From contig NW_022141546.1 of NCBI RefSeq assembly GCF_007565055.1, positions 62,001 through 126,000 of the forward strand: a DNA stretch of 64,000 bases, read 5' to 3'. The notes beneath the pieces were generated by a model. That model saw only the letters and a list, made by a program, of their open reading frames with translations. It searched no databases and had not been told where the DNA came from. The stretch's first letter is position 1. Each line of letters opens with the position of its first letter. Position numbers and translations under genes: made by a program. Of this stretch, positions 26,513 through 36,580 are shown one piece after another. This DNA is from Rhinopithecus roxellana (Eukaryota > Chordata > Mammalia > Primates > Cercopithecidae).

Positions 26513-26525
26513 TACGCCACTCTTT
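26513..26525. repeat. Alu target-site duplication, left copy
   Basis: TACGCCACTCTTT immediately before the Alu poly-T; the same 13 bases recur at 26,820-26,832. The last T residues merge with the poly-T, so the true duplication could be 1-3 bp shorter. Confidence 0.85.
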
Positions 26526-26819
26526 TTTTTTTTTTTTTGAGACGGAGTCTTGCTCTGTCGCCCAGGGCTGGAGTGCAGTGGCCAGATCTCAGCTCACTGC
26601 AAGCTCCGCCTCCCGGGTTCACGCCATTCTCCTGCCTCAGCCTCCGGAGTAGCTGGGACTACAGGTGCCCGCCACCTCGCCTGGCTAGTTTTTTGTATTT
26701 TTAGTAGAGACGGAGTTTCATCGTGTTAGCCAGGATGGTCTTGATCTCCTGACCTCGTGATCCACCCGTCTCAGCCTCCCAAAGTGCTGGGATTACAGGC
26801 TTGAGCCACCACGCCCAGC
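26526..26819 (-). mobile_element. AluY SINE, full length, Old World monkey-type
   Basis: A full-length dimeric Alu in reverse orientation: the poly-A tail appears as poly-T at the left, followed by GAGACGGAGTCTTGCTCTGT, and the head of the element lies at the right (CCACCACGCCCAGC). It carries variants I associate from memory with cercopithecoid AluY subfamilies: GGCTTGAGCCACC, CCACCTCGCCTGGCTAG and CACTGGCCAGATCTC-type positions (all given as plus-strand complements). It is flanked by a direct repeat and interrupts a single alpha monomer cleanly. Decay is low, so it is younger than the surrounding satellite. This is the best species clue in the window. Confidence 0.95.
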
Positions 26820-26832
26820 TACGCCACTCTTT
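26820..26832. repeat. Alu target-site duplication, right copy
   Basis: TACGCCACTCTTT, identical to 26,513-26,525. The interrupted monomer resumes with CATGGAGGAGTTTGC. Confidence 0.85.
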
Positions 26833-27559
26833 CATGGAGGAGTTTGCTACCACTATTTTTGAGGAATCTCAGAAGTGATATTTTCGATATCATTGAATCA
26901 CATGGTGAATAATGAATTATCTTCTGATAAAATCTGGAGAAAACCCTTCTCAGAAAGTGCTTTGTTGCGTGTGAATTCACCTCACAGAGTTACACTATTG
27001 CTTTCATTGAGATGTTTGCTAACACTGTTTTCACAGAATCTGCAATGAGATATGCGGGAGTGCATTGAGAACTGAAATATCCTCAGATAAAAACTAGAAA
27101 GAAACTTTCTGAGAAACTTCTTTGTGATGTGAGAATTCATCTCAGAGAGTTACACATTTCTCTTCATGAAGCAGTGTGCTAAAACTGTTTTCGTGGATTC
27201 TGATAAGTGATATTTGGGAGCGTGTTGAGCGCTATGGTGAAAAAGGATATATCCTCAGATGAAAACTGGAAAGAAGCGTTCTGAGAAATTGCATTGTGTT
27301 GAGTAAATGCAACTCACAGAGTTACACTGTTCTTTTCATTGATCAGTTTACTAACACTGTTTTCTTGAAATCTGCAATGGAATATTTCTTAGCACCATGA
27401 AGTTTATGGTGACAAAGGAAATATCCTCCGAGAAAAATGAGAAAGAAGCTTTCTGAGAAACTGCTTTGTGATGTGTGAATTCATCTCACAGAGTTACACC
27501 TTTCTCTTCATGAAGCAGTTTGCTAACACTGTTTTCGTGGAATCTGAAAAGTGATATTT
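26833..27559 (+). repeat. Alpha satellite, forward (layer III), between Alu and ERV
   Basis: About four monomers of layer III classes, including the shortened GAGAACTGAAATATCC class at about 27,070. The last monomer stops at AAGTGATATTTC, where retroviral sequence begins. Confidence 0.93.
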
Positions 27560-28365
27560 CCCTTTACATGGGAAGATACAGACACTCATATTTTGTCCCA
27601 GCTGACTTGGACTGTTCTGCCTCAAGGGTTCTGAGATAGCCCCATTTTTTCGGACAGGCACTGGCACAGGATGTTAGCCTCTGTCCCTTCACCCACCACA
27701 CACTATTGCAATATGTAGATGACTTATTGCTATGTAGCCCCTCCTGGGAGAGTTCCCTTGCTGCTACACTTTTAAATTTTCTTGGCGACTGAAGTTATTG
27801 GGTTACCCCGGCCAAGGCTCAACTTTGCACCCCTTCTGTCTCTTACCTAGGCATACTCCTCACACCCACTACACAAAGCCTCACGGCAGATAGAATAAGC
27901 CTCATTGAAGCTCTCCAGCCTCCTCAGGATGCGGAAGAGATGTTGTCCTTCCTGGGACTGGTAGGGTATTTCAGGCATTGGATTCCCAACTTTGGGGTCC
28001 TAGCCAAGCCCCTCTACCAGGCTGCCAAGGAAGCGCTCACTGGACTGCTGTCCAACCCCTCATTGATTGCCAACTCTTTCAAGAAGCTTCAGGAATGTCT
28101 CCTTTCTGCCCTGGCTCTCTCTCTCGCCAATCTCCTTTGGCCTTTTCATTTATTCACCGTGGAATGCCAAAAGGTAGCTACTGGTCTCCTAGCCCAGCAG
28201 GTTGGATCCACATACCAGGCCATGGCCTATCTCTCCAAGCAGTTAGATCCCACAGTCCAGGGCTGGCAACCTTGTCTGCGAGCCCTGGTTGCTGCCACAG
28301 AACTTACCAAGGAGGCTCTTAAGCTCACCCTAGGATATCCTCTTATGGTCTACTCTTCCTACTGA
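27560..28365 (+). pseudogene. ERV pol remnant: reverse transcriptase and connection region
   Basis: Codes, with breaks, for the C-terminal half of a class I retroviral reverse transcriptase. The LPQGF motif is readable near 27,620 and is followed at once by a stop codon in that frame. The catalytic YVDD motif is at 27,712-27,723. The frame is then stopped by TGA at 27,790-27,792. An open piece at 27,940-28,365 (same frame as YVDD) reads FLGLVGYFRHWIPNF, typical of the thumb/connection region of gamma-like pol, and ends in TGA at 28,363-28,365. The N-terminal fingers and the first catalytic aspartate are missing. Not functional. Confidence 0.88.
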
Positions 28366-29024
28366 CTGTCAGATCTCATCACACACAAGTCTCTCACCCA
28401 CCTCACTCCATCACGGCTTCAACAGTTCCACTTGCTATTCATTGAAAACCCTCACATCACCCTCACCACCTCGCCCCCTCTAAACCCTGCTACCCTTTTG
28501 CCCACTCCAGGGTGCGATTCTGCTCCCACACATTCCTGCCCAGAGGTTCTCACCAGCTTGCCGCCCCCCCACCTTGGTCTTTCTGAACAGCCATTAGAAC
28601 ACCCAGACTGTACCCTGTTCGTGGGCGGGAGTTCTGTCTTAACCACCAATGGCCATCAGTAGGCAGCATACGCTGTCGTAACAGCAACCCAGATGGCCAA
28701 AACCTTGCCTTTAGGCACCACCTCCGGGAAGGCTGAACTCACTGCCCTTACTCGTGCCTTACTTCTCTCTGAAGGGGGCAGAGGGTTAATATCTACAAAG
28801 ACTCTAAATATGCCTACCTTATTGCACACATCCACTCACTTCTCTGGCAAGAGCAAGGGTTTCTTACCACCAAAAGGATGCCAGTAGTCAATGGACCACT
28901 TATAAACAGGTTACTTGATGCTCTTCAGGCTCCCAAGGAGGTAGCCATCATCCACTGTAAAAGCCACCAGCATTCTAAAGACTCTGTGTCGCAGGGTAAC
29001 AATCTAGCTGACTCCACCGCATGA
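28366..29024 (+). pseudogene. ERV pol remnant: RNase H domain
   Basis: Continues in the pol frame with open pieces at 28,432-28,662 and 28,693-28,887, separated by TAG at 28,660-28,662. The segment aligning with the first RNase H acidic site reads FVGGSS, so an aspartate expected there by family knowledge is absent. The glutamate segment GKAELTALTRAL is present. Near 28,790 the homology moves to another frame, where KDSKYAYLIAH (third acidic site) and, further on, GNNLAD (fourth) are readable. This stretch ends at TGA 29,022-29,024. At least one frameshift, stop codons and a catalytic-site change mean it is dead. Confidence 0.8.
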
Positions 29025-30285
29025 GCCACCACCTCACTTCCTCCCCTACCCTAGAACCTTTACTCTTTCTTTCCCCCCACTTATTTCTCCGACTACTCTT
29101 CTCAGGAACTTCAAGCCCTGATGGCGCATCCCAGCACTACCCAAAGCGAGGATGGATGGGTATTCATTGACAGCAGAATAGCGTTCCCTCAGACTCAGGC
29201 AGTGCATATATTGACCAACATACACAGCTCTCTGCACATAGGGCCTAAGGCTATGTATAACTTCCTGGAACCCATCCTTCACCTCCCCTCACTGCAGGCC
29301 CAGATTAGGAAGGTATATCAGCAATGTGCCACCTGTTCGGCTGTTAACCCCCAGGGCAGGCTCAGCCACCCAGGGCCCACTCATCAGCTAAGGGGCCACC
29401 AGCCAGGGGAAGATTGGCAACTTGATTTTACCAACATGCCCCGATATAAAAAATTCCACTACCTGCTGAACCTGGTTGACACGTTCCCAGGATGGATTGA
29501 GGCTTTCCCCACCACCTGAGAAACTGCATATCCCCACCACCCTCCTAGAGCACATCATCCTCAGGTTTGGTCTCCCCCAAACCATCCAATCAGACAACGG
29601 TCAGGCCTTCATTTCTAAACTCACCCAGCAGGTGGCGGCCGCACTCCAGATTACCTGGAAGCTCCACATTCCCTACCATCCACAGTCATCTGAAAAGGGA
29701 GAACGCGCAAATGGTCTTATTAAACTACATCTAACCAAACTCACTCTAGAAACCTGCCTCTTGTGGCTGACTCTCCTTCCCTTGGCTCTCACTGGTCTCA
29801 GGGCAGCTCCGCGGGCCCCCACAGGGCTCAGCCATTTTGAACTGCTGTATGGACGCCCGTTCCTTTTCCAGGAGCTGCCAGCCCTCTCCCCTCCCTTAGA
29901 CTCCTACCTACCCTACTTAATCTTCCTTCACGAGCTTCTGAGAAAACACGCAGATCGGTGTCTCCCTGCACCTGCTTCTCCAACCCTCGAGAGTCCCGCT
30001 GTCATAGCGCCTGGAGACCTGGTCCTGGCCAAGCAGCTGCAACCCCGAGCCTTATCTCCATGGTGGGAAGGACCATACACCATAATCCTCACCACTCCTA
30101 CGGCTGCCAAGCTCCTTGGTCTTCCTTCCTGCTATCACCTGTTCCAGCTGAAAAAGGCACCCACCCAGCATGATTCCAATTGGATCACTCAGGTTGTTAC
30201 CCCTACCAAGTTACAACTCACGTGCACAGATAACGACCCTCTGCCTAACCTTCCTCAGCCATCTAGTCCTCCTGAGTCTAGGTGA
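29025..30285 (+). pseudogene. ERV pol remnant: integrase
   Basis: Integrase inserts viral DNA into the host chromosome. The piece at 29,121-29,519 has a zinc-binding HHCC-like region (histidines around HILTNIHSSLH, then CATC) and the first core aspartate in WQLDFT (codon 29,424-29,426), and ends at TGA 29,517-29,519. The core continues in another frame at 29,476-30,285, with the second aspartate in SDNGQ (29,593-29,595), the glutamate in GERANG (29,701-29,703) and a C-terminal GPY/F-type module at about 30,061-30,080 (WWEGPY). All three acidic residues of the D,D-35-E core are present but lie on two frames, so no intact enzyme is encoded. The second piece, 269 codons, is the longest open retroviral stretch here. 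Confidence 0.88.
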
Positions 30286-30660
30286 GACTCCCGCCCAAAC
30301 TCCCTCCACCAATCCATTCCCGTGGAGGTTCTACTTTTCGAGACCTGGACCCAGGGGAATCACATGAGCTCCCTCACCATAGCCACAGTAGACTGCCAGC
30401 CCCAGGGGTTCCAAAGCCAAGTAACCTTTAACTTCCTCTCCTTTAACAGTGTGCCCCGTAATTGGTGGCACCCGGCCATTTGTTTCACATATGATCAGAC
30501 AGATGATGCCTGTTGATCTACTTAGATTGAGACCAATGGAGGCTACCTTTACTACTAATGCAACATTCACTCGGCCATACAGGACACCAACCTCTGAAGA
30601 ACCCCATGATGCGCTACACCAGCAGGAAACATCCAGATGAACACGTCACAACTTTTTTCT
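30286..30660 (+). pseudogene. Probable ERV env surface-subunit fragment
   Basis: Directly after the integrase stop, a short stretch reads in pieces, including NWWHPAICFTYDQTDDAC (30,461-30,513), followed by in-frame stops. Position after pol and before the LTR, and the aromatic/cysteine pattern, fit the start of a class I env surface subunit. No transmembrane subunit, fusion peptide or immunosuppressive-type region can be seen before the LTR, so most of env is deleted. The assignment is by position and general pattern and is tentative. Confidence 0.45.
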
Positions 30661-30823
30661 TAATAGGAAGAGGTCGAAATATTAGGCAGGGACCTAGACC
30701 CAACATGGCAGTACCACCTGACATGGCGGGCCCCTTATCAAGATTTTGCCCATTGGGACTTTCTGCTAGGACTTTCAGGGTGCAAAAAACACCCTGAGCT
30801 CAAAAATAAACCCCACTCTGCTC

Positions 30824-30887
30824 AAACTCCCGGACACATCATTCCTCAGAAATCAAAACTCCCAGACACGTCATTCCTCAGAAATCA
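30824..30887 (+). repeat. 32-bp tandem duplication inside the ERV LTR
   Basis: Two copies of a 32-bp unit containing CATTCCTCAGAAATC, differing at a few positions (cggacacatc versus cagacacgtc). It lies about 50 bp upstream of the TATA box, in what would be U3. Duplicated elements in U3 are a known feature of gammaretroviral LTRs; no specific factor site is claimed here. Confidence 0.8.
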
Positions 30888-30934
30888 AAACCTAACTCAG
30901 GAAATCGAAACCTACAGACCCTCCTGCCTCTCAC

Positions 30935-30942
30935 TATAAAAG
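30935..30942 (+). promoter_or_regulatory. LTR TATA box
   Basis: TATAAAAG in the ERV LTR, 74 bp before the AATAAA signal, as expected for a U3 core promoter. Activity in this heterochromatin is not implied. Confidence 0.75.
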
Positions 30943-31015
30943 CCACTGATACCTGCCCCATGTGCGACTTCCTTGGCCTCCTCTTAGAGGACTGGTGAAC
31001 CTCGCCCACGAGCCC

Positions 31016-31021
31016 AATAAA
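31016..31021 (+). terminator. LTR polyadenylation signal
   Basis: AATAAA in the R region of the ERV LTR, followed about 15 bp later by a T/C- and TGT-rich stretch that fits a downstream element. Confidence 0.75.
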
Positions 31022-31079
31022 GGCTACCTCTGTTCTCATCTGATTCGTGTCTTCTTGCTCGGCTCCCCATTATATTACA

Positions 31080-34000
31080 CTCAGATAAAAACTACAGAGA
31101 AGCCTTCTCAGAAACTGCTTTGTTGTGGGTGAATTCAGCTCACAAAGTTACATCACTTATTTTCATTGAGAAGTTTGCTAACAGTGTTTCCCAGAATCTG
31201 CAATGAGACACATAGGGGCGTTTTGAGACCAGAAATATTCTCAGCTGAAAAAAGAAAGAATCTTTTGAAGAAACTGCTTTGTGATGTGTGAATTCAACTC
31301 ACTGAGTTACACGTGTATATCGTGAAGCCGTTTGCTAGCCCTGTTTTTGTGGAATCTGATAACTAATGTTTCGGAAGACTATACGGCTAAAGGAAATATC
31401 CTCAGATAAAAACCAGAAAAGAAGCTTTCTGAGAAACTGCTTTGTGATGTGTGAAATCATCTCACAGAATTACACATGTATTTCATGGAGCCGTTTGCTA
31501 GCAGGGTTTTTGAGAATTTGAGACCTGATATTTTGGATCGCTATGAAGACTCCTCGGACAAAGGAAATATCCTCAGATAAAAACCAGAAAGAAGCTTTCT
31601 GAGAAATTGCTTTATAATGCGTGAATTCATCTCACAAAGTAACACCACTGATTCATGGTGGAGTTTGCCAGCACTATGTTTTAGGAATCTCAGAAGTGAT
31701 ATTTCGGATATCATTGAATCCCATGGTGAAAAATGAAATAGCCTGAGAAAAAGCTGGAGAGGAGCCTTCCCAGAAACTGCTTTGTGGTGGGTGAATTCAC
31801 CTCACAGAGTAACACTATTGCTTTCGTTGAGATGTTTTCTAAAATTGTTTTCACAGAATCTACCATGAGATATACGGTAGTGCACTGAGATTGAAATATC
31901 CTCAGATAAACACGAGAAAGAAGTTTTGTGAGAAACTTCTTTGTAATGTGTGAATTCATCCCACAGAGTTACCTTTCTCTTCATGAATCAGTTTGTTAAT
32001 ACCGTTTTCATGGAACCTGCAAAATGATATTTCAGAGTGCATTGAGGGCAATAGTGAAAAAGGATATATCCTCAGATGAAAACTGGAAAGAAGCATTCTG
32101 AGAAACAGCATTGTGATGCGTGAATGCAACTAACAGAGTTACACTTTTCTTTTCATCGATCAGTTTGCCAACACTGTTTTCTTGAATGCTGCAATGGGGT
32201 ATTTCTTAGCACGAGGAAGCTTATGGTGACAAATGAAATATCCTCAGATAAAAACGAGAAAGAAGCTTTCTGAGAAAGTTCTTTGTGAGGTGTGAATTCA
32301 TCTCACAGAGATACACTTTTTTCTCCGTTTAGCAGTTTGCTTACATTGTTTTGGTGGAATCTGCAAAGTGATATTTGGGAGAGCATTGAGGCCTATGGTG
32401 AAAAAAGAAATATCTTCCGATGAAAACTAGAAAGATGCTTTCTGAGAAACTGTTATCTGACGTGTGCATTCATCTCACAGAGTTACACTTTCGTTTCATG
32501 GAGCTGTCTGTAGCCACTGTTTTTGGGGAATCTGAGAAGAGATATTTGGGATCGCTGTGAAGACTATATGGACAAAGGAAATACCCTCAGATAAAAATCG
32601 GGAAGAAGCTTTCTGAGAAACTGCTTTGTGATGTGTGAATTCATCTCAGAATTACAAAACTATTTCGTGGAACCGTTTGCCATCACTGTTTTTGTGGATT
32701 CTGAAAACTGATATTGTGGATCGGTTTGAAGAGTGTAAGGACAAAGGATATATCCTCAGATGAAAACCAGAATGAAGCTTTCTGCAAAACTGCTTTGTGA
32801 TGTGTGAATTCATTTCACAGTGTCACACCACTCTTTCGTTGAGGAGTTTGGCAGCAAGGTTTTTATGGAATCGCAGAAGTGATATCTTGGATATCATTGA
32901 ATCCCATGGTGAAAAATGAAACATCCTCAGATAAAAACTGCAATGAAGCCTTCTAAGAAACAGAATTGTTATGGGTAAATTCAGCTAACAGGGTTATATC
33001 ACTGTTTTCATTGAGAACCTTGCTAACAGTATTTTCGCAAAATCTGCAATGAGACACACCAGGGTGCTTGGAGACCAGAAATATCCTCAGCTGAAAAAAG
33101 AAAGAAGCTTTCTGAGAAATTGTTTGTGATGTGTGAATTCAACTCAAAATTTACACATGTATTTCATGAAACCGATTGCTAGCCATGTTTTTGTGGAATC
33201 TGAGAAGTGATATTATGGATTGCTATGAAGGCTCCTCGGACAAAGGAAATATCCTCAGATAAAAACCAGAAAGAAGCCTTCTGAGACACTGCTTTATGAT
33301 ACGTGAATTCATCTCAAAAAGTTACACCACACTTTCATGGAGGAATTTGCTAGTACTATTTTGGAGAAATCTCAAAAGCGCTATTTCATATATCATTGAA
33401 TCCCTTGGTGAATAATGAAATATCCTAAGATAAAACCTGGAGTGAAGCCTTCTCTGAAAATGCATTGTGGTGTGTGAATACACCTTACAGAGTTACAGTT
33501 TTCTTTTCATTGATCAGTTTGTTAGCACTGTTTACCTAAAATCTGCAATGGATTATTTCCTAGTGACATGAAGCTTAAAGGTGATCAAGAAAATATCCTC
33601 CGATAAAAACGAGAAAGAAGCTTTCTGAGAAACTGCTTTATGATGTGTGAATTCATCTCACAGACATACATATATTTAGTGGAGCCGTTTGCCAGCACTC
33701 TTTTTGTGGCATCTGAGAAGTAATATTTTGGATCGCTATGAAGACCCCTCAGACGAAGGAAATACCTTAGTATTTGATGTATGAATACATCTCAGAGAGT
33801 TACACCTTAGTCTTCATGGAGCAGTTTGCTAACACTGTTTTCCTGAAAACTGCAACGTGGTATTTGGGAGCGCATTGAGGCCTGTGGTGAAAAAGGAAAT
33901 ATTCTCAGATGAAAACTGGAAAGAAGCGTTCTGAGAAACTGCATTGTGATGTGTGAATGCAACTCACAGACTTACACTGTTCTTTTCATTGATCAGTTTG

Positions 34001-34471
34001 CCAACACTGCTTGTTCGAAATCTGCAATGGGATACTTCCTATGGCCATGAAGCTTACGGTGACCAATGAAATATCCTCCAAAGAAAATGAGAAATAAGCT
34101 TTTTGAGAAACTTCTTTGTCCTCCGATGAACACTAGAAAGAAGGTTTCTGAGAAACTGCTATCTGATGTGTGAATTCATCTCACAGAGATACACTTTCCT
34201 TTCCTGGAGCATTCTGTTACCAGTCTTTTTGTTCAGTCTGGGAAGGGATATTTCGGTTTGCTATGAAGACTATATGGACAAAGGAAATATCCTCAATTAA
34301 AAACGTGAAAGAAGCTTTCTGCAAAACTGCTCTGTGATGTGTGAATTCATTTCACAAAGTGAAACCACTCTTTCATGGAGGAATTTGCTAGCGCTGTTTT
34401 CATGGATTCTCAGAAGTGATATCTTGAATATCGTGGAATCCCATGGTGAACAACGAAATATCCTCAGATAA
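31080..34471 (+). repeat. Alpha satellite, forward (layer III), between ERV and L1
   Basis: About 20 monomers of layer III classes, starting part-way through a unit (CTCAGATAAAAACTACAGAG). The class with GAGACCAGAAATA..CTCAGCTGAAAAAAG, lacking about 20 bp, recurs at about 31,235 and 33,075. Several private deletions occur: about 45 bp near 33,765, and most of a monomer near 34,113, where CTTCTTTGT is joined directly to CCTCCGATGA. Confidence 0.94.
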
Positions 34472-34482
34472 AAACTGCAGAG
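34472..34482. repeat. L1 target-site duplication, left copy
   Basis: AAACTGCAGAG, repeated exactly at 40,665-40,675. The pre-insertion site reads as a bottom-strand TTTT/A context, which fits L1 endonuclease preference. Confidence 0.93.
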
Positions 34483-35500
34483 GGGCGGAGCAAGATGGCC
34501 GAATAGGAACAGCTCCAGTCTCCAATTCCAAGCGCCAGCGACACAGAAGACTGGTGATTTCTGCATTTTCAACTGAGGTACTGGGGTCATCTCACAGGGG
34601 AGTGCCGGACAATCGGTACTGGTCAGCTGCTGCAGCCCGACCAGCGAGAGCTGAAGCAGGGCGAGGCATCGCCTCACCTGGGAAGCGCAAGGGGGAAGGG
34701 AATCCCTTTGCCTAGCCAGGGGAACTGAGACACACAACACCTGGAAAATCGGGTAACTCCCACCCCAATACTGTGCTTTAAGCAAACTGGCACACCAGGA
34801 GAATATATCCCACACTTGGCCGGGAGGGTCCCACACCCACGGAGTCTCCCTCATTGCTAACACAGCAGTCTGCGGCGATCTAACCACAAGGCAGCAGCGA
34901 GGCTGGGGGAGGGGCGCCCGCCATCGCTGAGGCAAAGCCGCTGGGAAGCTCGAACTGGGTGGAGCTCACAGCAGCTCAAGGAAACCTGCCTGTCTCTGTA
35001 GACTCCACCTCTGGGAAAAGGGCACAGCTAAAAAACAACAGGGGAAGCAGCAGAGTCCTGTGCAGATGCGAACAACTCTGTCTGACAGCTTTGAAGAGAA
35101 CAGTGGATCTCCAAACACAGAGGTTGAGATCTGAGAACGGACAGACTGCCTGCTCAAGTGGGTCCTTGACCCCTGAGTAGCCTAACTGGGAGACATACCC
35201 CACTAGGGGCAGTCTGACACCCCACACCTCACAGGTGGAGTACACCCCTGAGAGGAAGCTTCCAAAGTAAGAATCAGACAGGTACACTCGCTGTTCAGCA
35301 ATATTCTATCTTCTGCAACCTCTGCTGCTGATACCCAGGAAAACAGCGTCTGGAGTGGACCTCAAGCAATCTCCAACAGACCTACAGCTGAAGGGTCCTG
35401 ACTATTAGAAGGAAAACTATCAAACAGGAAGAACACCTATACCAAAACCCCATCAGTACGTCACCATCATCAAAGACCAGAGGCAGATAAAACCACAAAG
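34483..35500 (+). promoter_or_regulatory. L1 5'UTR / internal promoter region
   Basis: A GC-rich region of 1,018 bp upstream of ORF1. In live L1s this is an internal RNA polymerase II promoter with additional antisense activity. The first bases and the YY1-type motif are intact. Several CpGs remain, but many positions are decayed. No claim of current activity. Confidence 0.85.
34491..34500 (+). promoter_or_regulatory. YY1-type site at L1 start
   Basis: CAAGATGGCC at position +9 of the element. In human L1 a YY1 site at this place directs accurate transcription start. Present unaltered here. Confidence 0.7.
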
Positions 35501-36553
35501 ATGGGGAAGAAGCAGGGCAGAAAAACTGGAAACTCAAAAAATAAGAGCGCATCTCCCCCTGCAAAGGAGCGCAGCCCATCACCAGCAACGGATCGAAGCT
35601 GGTCAGAGAATGACTTTGACGAGAGGAGAGAAGAAGGCTTCAGTCCATCAAACTTCTCAGAGCTAAAGGAGGAATTACGTACCCAGCGCAAAGAAACTAA
35701 AAATCTTGAAAAAAGAGTGGAAGAATTGACAGCTAGACTCATTAATGCAGAGAAGGTCATAAACGAAATGACAGAGATGAAAACCATGACACGAGAAATA
35801 CGTGACAAATGCACAAGCTTCAGTAACTGACTCGATCAACTGGAAGAAAGAGTATCAGCGATTTAGGATCAAAAGAATGAAATGAAGCGAGAAGGGAAAC
35901 CAAAAGAAAAAAGAAGAAAAAGAAATAAACAAAGCCTGCAAGAAGTATGGGATGATGTAAAAAGGCCAAATCTACGTCTGATTGGGGTGCCTGAAAGTGA
36001 GGGGGAAAATGGAACCAAGTTGGAAAACACTCTTCAGGATATCATCGAGGAGAACATCCCCAACCTAGTAGGGCAGGCCAACATTCAAATTCAGGAAATA
36101 CAGAGAACGTCACAAAGATACTCCTCCAGAAGAGCAACTCCAAGACACATAATTGCCAGATTCACCAAAGTTGAAATGAAGGAAAAAATCTTAAGGGCAG
36201 CCAGAGAGAAAGGTCGGGTTACCCACAAAGGGAAGCCCATCAGACTAACAGCAGATCTCTCGGAAGAAGCTCTACAAGCCAGAAGAGAGTGGGGGCCAAT
36301 ATTCAACGTTCTTAAAGAAAAGAATTTTCAACCCAGAATTTCATATCCAGCCAAACTAAGTTTCATCAGTGAAGGAGAAATAAAATCCTTTACAGATAAG
36401 CAAATGCTTAGAGATTTTGTCACCACCAGGCCTGCCTTACAAGAGACCCTGAAGGAAGCTCTAAACATGGAAAGGAAAAACCGGTACCAGCCATTGCAAA
36501 AACATGCCAAAATGTACAGACCATCGAGGCTAGGAAGAAACTGCATCAACTAA
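35501..36553 (+). pseudogene. L1 ORF1 (RNA-binding protein), two premature stops
   Basis: One frame of 351 codons including stop, starting MGKKQGRKTGNSKNK. In order: basic N-terminus, heptad-rich coiled coil (about residues 50-130, e.g. LEKRVEELTARLINAEKVIN), RRM-type domain and basic C-terminal domain (RAAREKGRVTHKGK). The frame is maintained throughout but interrupted by TGA at 35,828-35,830 and TAG at 35,864-35,866, both in the coiled coil. The reading frame runs past the place where the L1 ORF1s I know end (shortly after HAKM) because the codon there is TAC; it ends instead at TAA 36,551-36,553. Inactive. Confidence 0.95.
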
Positions 36554-36580
36554 CGAGCAAAATAACCAGTTAATATCATA

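Larger units (their letters stand above)
27560..31079 (+). mobile_element. Class I endogenous retrovirus remnant (partial pol, env trace, 3' LTR)
   Basis: A plus-strand, gammaretrovirus-like provirus fragment. It starts abruptly within the reverse transcriptase domain, so the 5' LTR, gag, protease and the first part of RT are missing. It then runs through RNase H and integrase, has a short stretch that looks like env surface subunit, and ends in a 3' LTR with TATA box and AATAAA. Base composition is visibly more GC-rich than the surrounding satellite. Every reading frame is broken. Alpha sequence ends at GATATTTC on the left and resumes at CTCAGATAAAAAC on the right, skipping about 38 bp of one monomer, so the left edge is a deletion or recombination joint and not a clean integration end. 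I cannot assign a named ERV family from sequence alone. Confidence 0.9.
30665..31079 (+). mobile_element. ERV 3' LTR
   Basis: About 0.4 kb ending in CA at 31,078-31,079 just before alpha satellite resumes. The left edge is placed approximately, after a weak purine-rich run (AGGAAGAGG at about 30,666). It contains a TATA box, an AATAAA signal 81 bp after it, and a T/C-rich tail, the normal U3-R-U5 order. There is no matching 5' LTR in the window. Confidence 0.75.

Noticed and set aside
26526..26819. Possible 7SL RNA gene
   Set aside because: The dimeric structure, poly-A tail and target duplication show it is an Alu insertion.
29928..30367. Short open frames overlapping the end of integrase in other frames and strands
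   Set aside because: They overlap the recognisable integrase C-terminus and show no family features.
34297..34935. 212-codon minus-strand open frame crossing the alpha/L1 border
   Set aside because: It joins satellite to the antisense of the L1 5'UTR and has no conserved domain; the frame is fortuitous.
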